64,000 nucleotides of DNA from Coptis chinensis (taxonomy: Eukaryota; Streptophyta; Magnoliopsida; Ranunculales; Ranunculaceae): contig CM027384.1 of the NCBI GenBank assembly GCA_015680905.1, positions 71,519,501 through 71,583,500 on the forward strand. Reading direction: 5' to 3'. Each line of letters begins with the position of its first letter. Position 1 is the stretch's first letter. Shown here in pieces: positions 58,201-64,000 of this stretch. The notes beneath the pieces were generated by a model. It was given only the letters and a program-made list of their open reading frames with translations, was not told where the DNA came from and did not search any database. Position numbers and translations under genes: made by a program.

Positions 58201-60463
58201 CTTGACTAGCTAAATGAATAGGCAAGTGCACCATAACATCAAAAAATGATGGAGGAAAGATCATTTCCATTTTACATAGTGTGACAACAATCTGATGCTC
58301 AAGACATTCCAACTCTGCAACCCAAAATACTTTCGAACATAATTGCTTGTAGAAATTAGAGAGCTTAACAAGAACTAATGTAACTTCCTTAGGTAAGATT
58401 CCACGTATTGCAACTGGAAGAAGTTGTTGCATTAGAACATGCCAATCATGGCTTTTTAGGCCAGGTACTTTGCATTCTTTCACCTGAACACGACGCGAGA
58501 TATTTGATGAAAAATTATCTGGAACTTTAATACCTTTCAAGAATTGACAAAGCTTTCTCTTCTCAGTCAAGGACAAGGTGTAGGGCGCAGGGGGGATATA
58601 GTATTTGTTACCCTCTTTAGCTATTGGATGAAGTGACTTTCGCATACCCATTAACACCAAATCTTGCCTTGACTTCAAGTTATCCTTTGATTTCTTCTCT
58701 AAATTCAGCAATGTCCCAAGCCAACTCTCACCGTTGTTCTTTTCAATGTGCATGACATCTAGATTTCGAAGTACACGAAGGTGTTTCCAATAAGGGAGAT
58801 CAAAAAATGCACTGATCTTCTTCCAATTATGTGGCAGATAATTATCATCTTGACTTCTCTTCTGCCCAACCTTATCACACTCCGCCTTACCAAATGTGAT
58901 TTGGTCATACCCATCTAATTGAGCAAGAACATCACTTCCAGTAAAGGGACTTGGGGCAACTCCCATTTCAGTATTGTTATCAAAAGAACTTTTATTCTTT
59001 CGATATCTATGATCAAGTGGCAAGAATTTACGGCTTCCCATATAACAAAACTTTTTCCCATTTTGCAACCATTTTGAGCAAGTCTCCTCATGGCATGAGG
59101 GACATGCAAGTTTTCCTTTAGTATTCCATCCAAACAAATTAGCAAATGTTGGGAAGTCATTAATAGTCCACAAGATAGCTGCATGCATTTTAAAATTTTG
59201 TTTTGAAGAGGCATCATACATCTCAACTCCCTTTTCCCACAACTCCTTTAACTCATCAATTAATGGCTGCAAGTACACGTCAATGTTATTTCCAGGACTG
59301 CTAGGGCCAGAAATTAGCAATGCCATGATAAGAAAAGGTTGCTTCATACACATCCATGGCGGCAGATTATACGGAATGCATACAATAGGCCAAGTGCTAT
59401 GAATAGAACTAAGACTACCGAAAGGATTGAAACCATCACTAGCGATGCCGAGTCTAACATTGCGAGATTCTAAACCAAATGAAGAATATCTTATGTCTAG
59501 ACTTTTCCATTCCTCGGAATCAGCTGGATGCCTCAAAGCACCATCTTTCGTACGATCATCTGCATGCCATCTCATATCTTTAGAAGTTTTTGAGCACATA
59601 AATAATCTTTGAAGTCTTGGCTTTATGGGAAAGTATCGCAAAATCTTAGCAACCTTTTTCTTAGGTTTTGCAGATGAACTAACTCCGTTCTCTGTACACT
59701 CCAATGAAGTCATGATCCATCTTGACTCACCACATATATCATAGTTATCCTTGTCCATGACCGGTTTATTATCCTTCCAATACAACATACAATCATTTTG
59801 ACATGCATCTATCTTAATGCACTCCATCCCACGATCCTGAAGTTGTTTTTTTTATTCATAATGATTCTTGGGCATATTAGTGTCATCTGGAAGTAAATCA
59901 TTCAATACCTCAAGCAACACGTCGAACGAATGATTACTCCAACCATTAAGACACTTTACATGAAGCAATCGTACTAGGAAAGACAATTTTGAACTCTTAG
60001 TACAGCCCAGGTACAAGGGTGTATCTGCTTCCTTCAACAACTTGTAAAACTTTTGTGCTTCTTCATTTGGCTCATCTGTACGAGTGTCGCTGGAACTAGA
60101 CTCATTTGAATTCAAACCAGGTGGTATGTCATTGTCTATACTAACCATGTTCTGAAATCCTAATGCATCTTGCAACATTGCATGCATATCATCACCCTCA
60201 TTGGACTCGGTATTCACCTGCCCACTCTCCCCATGCTTTGTCCAACACACATAACTTCGTAGTATACCCCGATTCTTTATATGAAGTTCCACTACATTTT
60301 TAGGCCATAGCAAAAGATTAATGTATCTAACACATGGGCAGTAAATCTCACCACTGAGTTCCTCTACTCGATTATTCCAAGCAAACTCAATAAATTTCTC
60401 ACAACCAAGTATATACTATGACTACATTTTCCCACAGTCGGATCCATCCAACTTTTATCCATT
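55232..60463 (-). pseudogene. TNP2-type CACTA transposase gene, degenerate
   Basis: The likely start is ATG at 60463 (MDKSWM), then in another frame EKFIEFAWNN and CPCVRYINL, the transposase-associated domain. The main exon, to 58100, holds FYKLLKEADTPLYLGC, KIDACQNDCMLYWKDN, RLGIASDGFNPFG, SPGNNIDVYLQPLIDEL, RNLDVMHIEKN (Transposase_21) and FPPSFFDVMVHLPIHL (DUF4218). Exons 58057-57755 (ECLTFYSRYL) and ~57665-57558 follow. After a long intron, 55961-55542 and 55519-55232 carry DUF4216 and an acidic tail. Defects are a frame change near 60400, an in-frame TAA at about 59854, and a TAG near 55541 in place of a Gln codon. It would cut and join CACTA ends; it now looks inactive. Confidence 0.85.
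56045..57469. other. organelle-like (perhaps mitochondrial) DNA insert in a TNP2 intron
   Basis: Sequence style changes to balanced base composition with words such as GGGCCCACCAGGC and CCTAGGGCCGG, unlike its AT-rich surroundings. Near-identical ~38-base copies of ACAACATxTGTTTACTAATAATTTACA lie at 56164-56201 and 57470-57508, flanking most of it. Plant mitochondrial DNA looks like this, but I recognise no specific gene in it. The exact left edge is uncertain. Confidence 0.4.
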
Positions 60464-61402
60464 AAGTAGCAAGTATCGAACAACAACTACATGAAAAAAA
60501 AAATAAGATAATAGCTTGTTCACCAAGAATATCATATCCTACATTAAGTAACAACAACAAAAATACTTAGGCACAGAAAAATGATCAAACACAAGAACTC
60601 ATAAAGATGGCAAGAACAGGACCACTACCTAATCAGCAAACCAAAACACTAGAAAAGGTTCTTATTATTACCTGTTCTAATTCCTTATATCCTCTTCTCT
60701 TTAACTAAATCCCAAAACCTATTGAAAAGTTGGTTTCTACTAATAATCGATTTGAATAAAGAATATACTCAAAAATCTATTCAATGAACTGAAAAAGCCT
60801 CACAAATTCAATTATGTAAAGGCTTGGTACTTGCTATTTTTCTTTCTCAGGCGCTCACATTCATGGCGAGGTGAGATCGGGGGTGAGCTAATATCTAGGC
60901 GTCCTGGTACATACATCGTTTTCTAACAAACTAATAGACGACATCAGTTAAGCATGTGATAACCATAAACATACCTAAGTACCTAACAAATACTCAACTA
61001 AAGTGAGTGAGCACTAGAAGTAACGAGAAAGTAGATTTAACTATCATAACCCAAGAAGTTAGATTTCACACCACCAAACCAACAACCACAAAAGAAATTA
61101 GTCCACAACCATTCCATTTAGGACAAAATGACATTATGCTACTGAAATTTTCTAAATATGCCATCAACACCTAGACGCCTAGATGGTATAGTATAAAAAT
61201 TATGTTAAACAACAAGCTACACAAATAACACAATGATATAAATTAGTTATGTAACTTACTCTAACAAGGAAACTAGCTGGATTCCTCTTTATTGTTCAGT
61301 GCCCAAACACACAACATTTGGATAATAGAATTTCAAATGGACTCAAAACCAATTGAGGCCCCAAAAAAGGACTAAACGTCTATGAAGTTTGATAATAGGA
61401 AG
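60464..61402. other. upstream region of the TNP2 gene, outer CACTA
   Basis: AT-rich, no gene seen. It should hold the TNP2 promoter; no convincing TATA box was singled out. Confidence 0.4.
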
Positions 61403-62861
61403 TGATAAGAGCCCAAAACTGTAGTTTTAACCCTGTAACAGGCATACTTTTAGACCAATTATGTGAGTAATAATTAAGAGTTAACACTGATTACGTGTTT
61501 TTATGCATTTTAGGTTTCAAAGTCCATTATGTGTAGAAATGTGCCACTTTAGCGAGATAAAGGAGCTAAGGTCGGTTACTAAGGAGTTCCGTGATTAAAG
61601 GCCAAGATTCAAGAAGACAAAGCCTTTCTAAAGCCCGGTCAAAAGCTGAAAAGTCGACGCTGGGCAAAAAAGACACAAGTCGCCAGAACTTCAAGGCAGA
61701 TCTTTGGACTCGGACCTCGAATGGGGCCTACCTTATGTCAAAACGACCGGCTCGGAAAGAGATTTCCAATGGTCTAAGCCTTGATCCAATCAGAGGAGCA
61801 GAAGTGGACGAAAAGTCTGTTGAAGCCAACTGCAGCTGAAGAGGCCTTTTTGGACTGAAAGAATTGGGTTTTGGGCCTAATCAAAACATGGCTCCAAGCC
61901 CATGCACGATTTTTGGATCTGGACATATAAAAACAAAAGCTTAGCTCTTTGTTAATGGTAGCTAGTTAGACCTAAAACCATATAGATAATCTAGATCTAG
62001 TTTTCAGTAGATTAATTAAGTTTTAGTTCCATTTTCAATTCTTGTTTTAGATTAAGTCTTTGAATCATTGTTCTTGATTGATTAGATAAATAAAATAGTT
62101 ATTTTGTCAATTTCGATTTTTGTCATCTCAATTTATAGATCTAGTTTTAATTCTTGTTGATTATCATTTCGTAGTTTAAGTAGATTGAAACATTGTTAGT
62201 TAATTTAGTGAAGTTAGAATTTTAATATGATGAGTAGTTATAATTCAATGGGAAATGATGGTTTGATGACTCAAGGCTAAAACCTCCATTAGAGGAGTTG
62301 ATGAAACCTTGATGAAAACTTAGTGGTATAGTGTAGAAGCATTGTAGAATCTATTCCACTCTAGAAGGTCGTGATTCGCCATGAGAATGGGTGGACGACC
62401 TCACATGCTAGTTAGTATTCGGTAGAAATGCCATGAACACTAGGGATTAGAACTCAATTTCTTGCCGTAAGAACGTAAGAATCGAGATACAAGAATCTAT
62501 GCTAGGTTATTAAGTTGGATTCGAGGTGGATTCAATTCCCCTCTAATCCTTTATCTAGATTCAAAACAATCATATTTCCATAGCATTAAGTAGTTAAATT
62601 CAACATAATCAATTTCATATAGGTATCAGAAGTATAACACCCTTCAGAAAGCTCTCATTAGACTTAAGACCGACAAATTAGACTATAAAACATTCCATGC
62701 TAGAGAACTAGGAGTGGAACGAATTTGTTACTCCACTTTATTTCGATAGAATTGAGAGTAGAAACTTTGATAAATATAGGCTCATAAGAAAGTTTTAGTT
62801 TACTTACGTTTTGAGTTCATCGTTCATTTCGTAGGTAAACTATTCATTTTATGTTTTATCA
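61403..62861 (+). mobile_element. solo LTR of the element 2/3 family
   Basis: 1459 bases, TGATAAGAGCCCAAAACTG ... TATGTTTTATCA, flanked by perfect 5-bp copies GGAAG (61398-61402 and 62862-62866). A TATA-like ACATATAAAAAC lies near 61923. No internal region remains, so the full element was lost by recombination between its LTRs after insertion into the outer CACTA. Confidence 0.9.
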
Positions 62862-64000
62862 GGAAGCTTACCAGACAAGCTAGTTTAACATAGATGCTCT
62901 ACTTAAGGATAATAATCATAATATACAAGAGCCAAAAACACTAAGATATTCTAGAGGTGATAGAAGTTCAGAATGCACCATCTCTGCCTAACCGGAACAA
63001 TTGACGTTAGTACTAATAGTAAAGAAATTAAAGATAAAAACAATTCAACATTCAAGCACTAAGAAAAAGTGATAAAATTGACACAAAGCAAGGATATATG
63101 AATAGCTAAGGGTTCTTTCCTAAAAACATGTACTTGAGCGCAAACGAAATCGCAAAGAACAAAGAGCAAAACAATATAGATGTAATTCTCATCTAAATGA
63201 CCAACATCAATTTAAATATAACTAGCATGCAATCACTCACACTTACTAGCATAAACCCAACTTCATTAAACATTCAAAGTATATAATTATTATCTAGGCA
63301 TACAATTTGTACAAACATAACTAAATTAAACTTTCCAATTTGACAACAAAAATCATCTATATAGAAAAATGAATATAGGAGGGTTAAAAATCATCTACAA
63401 CAAGCTAATCTAATAATATAAATGCACAAGGTATGAACTTTACCCGCTAATCAAATAAAGGCTAAAGTTTTAAACTTACAAAGTCATACTTTTTACCCAC
63501 ATATAATATAGAAAGGATTAGAAACTCATATATACATCCAGTTTATCGAAAGATTGAATGTTACATATCTACAAACGCAGTAAACAAAGGGATCGATATA
63601 AGACTGCAAGTTAATTTAACTACTTTTTTCTACATGATTTAGATTTGAAATAATGAACCACAAAACAATTTTTCTTAGGACTTTCTAATAATTTATTATA
63701 TTGAATACCCAAAACATCAATTAAGAATTGTTAATAGGGAAGAAATAACTATTATACCTGAAAAGCAGCGAAGAAGGATGCAGAAGTGAAGAAGGAGTTT
63801 CGGGGTTCAATTATGATTTCTATTTTTGTTATATTTCAGAAGTTTTGGGGTTCAATTTTTTCACCAAAATAAAAGGAGGAAAAGAATATAACAAACCACG
63901 GGAATATGTTTTCTTCATGTTTTTTTCTTTCAGAAAATAAATATTGCTAACTTAAAAAGCTTCTTGCCACCATCGTCGCAAAATGCCCACTTGAAGTCGC
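62862..64000. other. outer CACTA right part, entering subterminal repeats
   Basis: AT-rich and gene-free. From about 63960 it shows TTGCCACCATCGTCGCAAAA, like the left subterminal repeats, so the right end is probably close but not in the window. Confidence 0.5.

Larger units (their letters stand above)
44813..64000 (-). mobile_element. outer CACTA (En/Spm) DNA transposon, left end to beyond the window
   Basis: Starts CACTACTAAAAAAACAAG, the canonical CACTA terminus. The next ~330 bases hold repeated GCCACxxC/GCCGCGGTC words (subterminal repeats). TNP2 and Transposase_24 genes lie inside on the minus strand, so transcription runs toward this end. At 63960-64000 similar words (TTGCCACCATCGTCGCAAAA) reappear, suggesting the other end is just outside. 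Inserts inside: the inner CACTA, an organelle-like segment and a solo LTR. It is over 19 kb with inserts, about 10 kb without. Its transposase is degenerate. Confidence 0.8.

Overview
This window is a piece of eudicot-like plant intergenic DNA made almost entirely of nested transposable elements. I found no intact host gene. The plant origin follows from the element families (Athila-like and Tat/Retand-like Ty3/gypsy elements, an L1 LINE, CACTA/En-Spm transposons with TNP2 and Transposase_24 genes). It also follows from captured exon fragments of plant genes: SCAMP, organellar-type lysyl-tRNA synthetase, a PPR protein and an FG nucleoporin. The species cannot be named from the sequence.

Left part, 1-20.7 kb. 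A Tat/Retand-type gypsy element has its 3' end on the right: an antisense ORF at 19261-19993, a polypurine tract, and a + strand LTR at 20244-20711. It is split by an Athila-like element (about 1142-19260) with ~1.9 kb LTRs, a broken gag-pol, and a long post-pol region. From about 560 to 19260 the DNA has an abnormal excess of CG words and many frame breaks. Much of this looks like a sequencing or base-calling artefact at methylated CAG/CTG sites, so the LTR pair should not be used for dating.

Middle part, 20.7-44.8 kb. After a stretch with a host-like promoter and a tiny membrane-peptide ORF comes a non-autonomous gypsy element (element 2, from 22079). It carries a solo LTR of another family (24260-25523), and its own 3' LTR is split by a minus-strand relative (element 3, 30510-38765) with a 5-bp target duplication. 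Element 3 keeps an open 553-codon gag-like frame with a zinc knuckle. Elements 1, 2 and 3 share a 3' module although the element 1 LTR is diverged from the others. Then follow a truncated fourth element (39485-41736, minus), a 5'-truncated L1-type LINE (41737-43780) and an LTR fragment on the minus strand (43781-44812).

Right part, 44.8-64 kb. A large CACTA transposon begins at 44813 and runs past the window end. Its two genes lie on the minus strand: a degenerate TNP2-type transposase (60463-55232) and a Transposase_24-type second gene (54975-53432). Inserted in it are a second, complete-ended CACTA (46619-52667, 15-bp identical inverted ends, TAA target duplication), an organelle-like segment between ~38-bp direct repeats, and a solo LTR with a perfect 5-bp duplication (61403-62861). 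The inner CACTA has no transposase and carries fragments of at least four unrelated host genes, two of them fused nearly end to end. Its subterminal DNA is a set of palindromic TTGACGG/CCGTCAA units. This Pack-CACTA-like gene capture is the most interesting item in the window.
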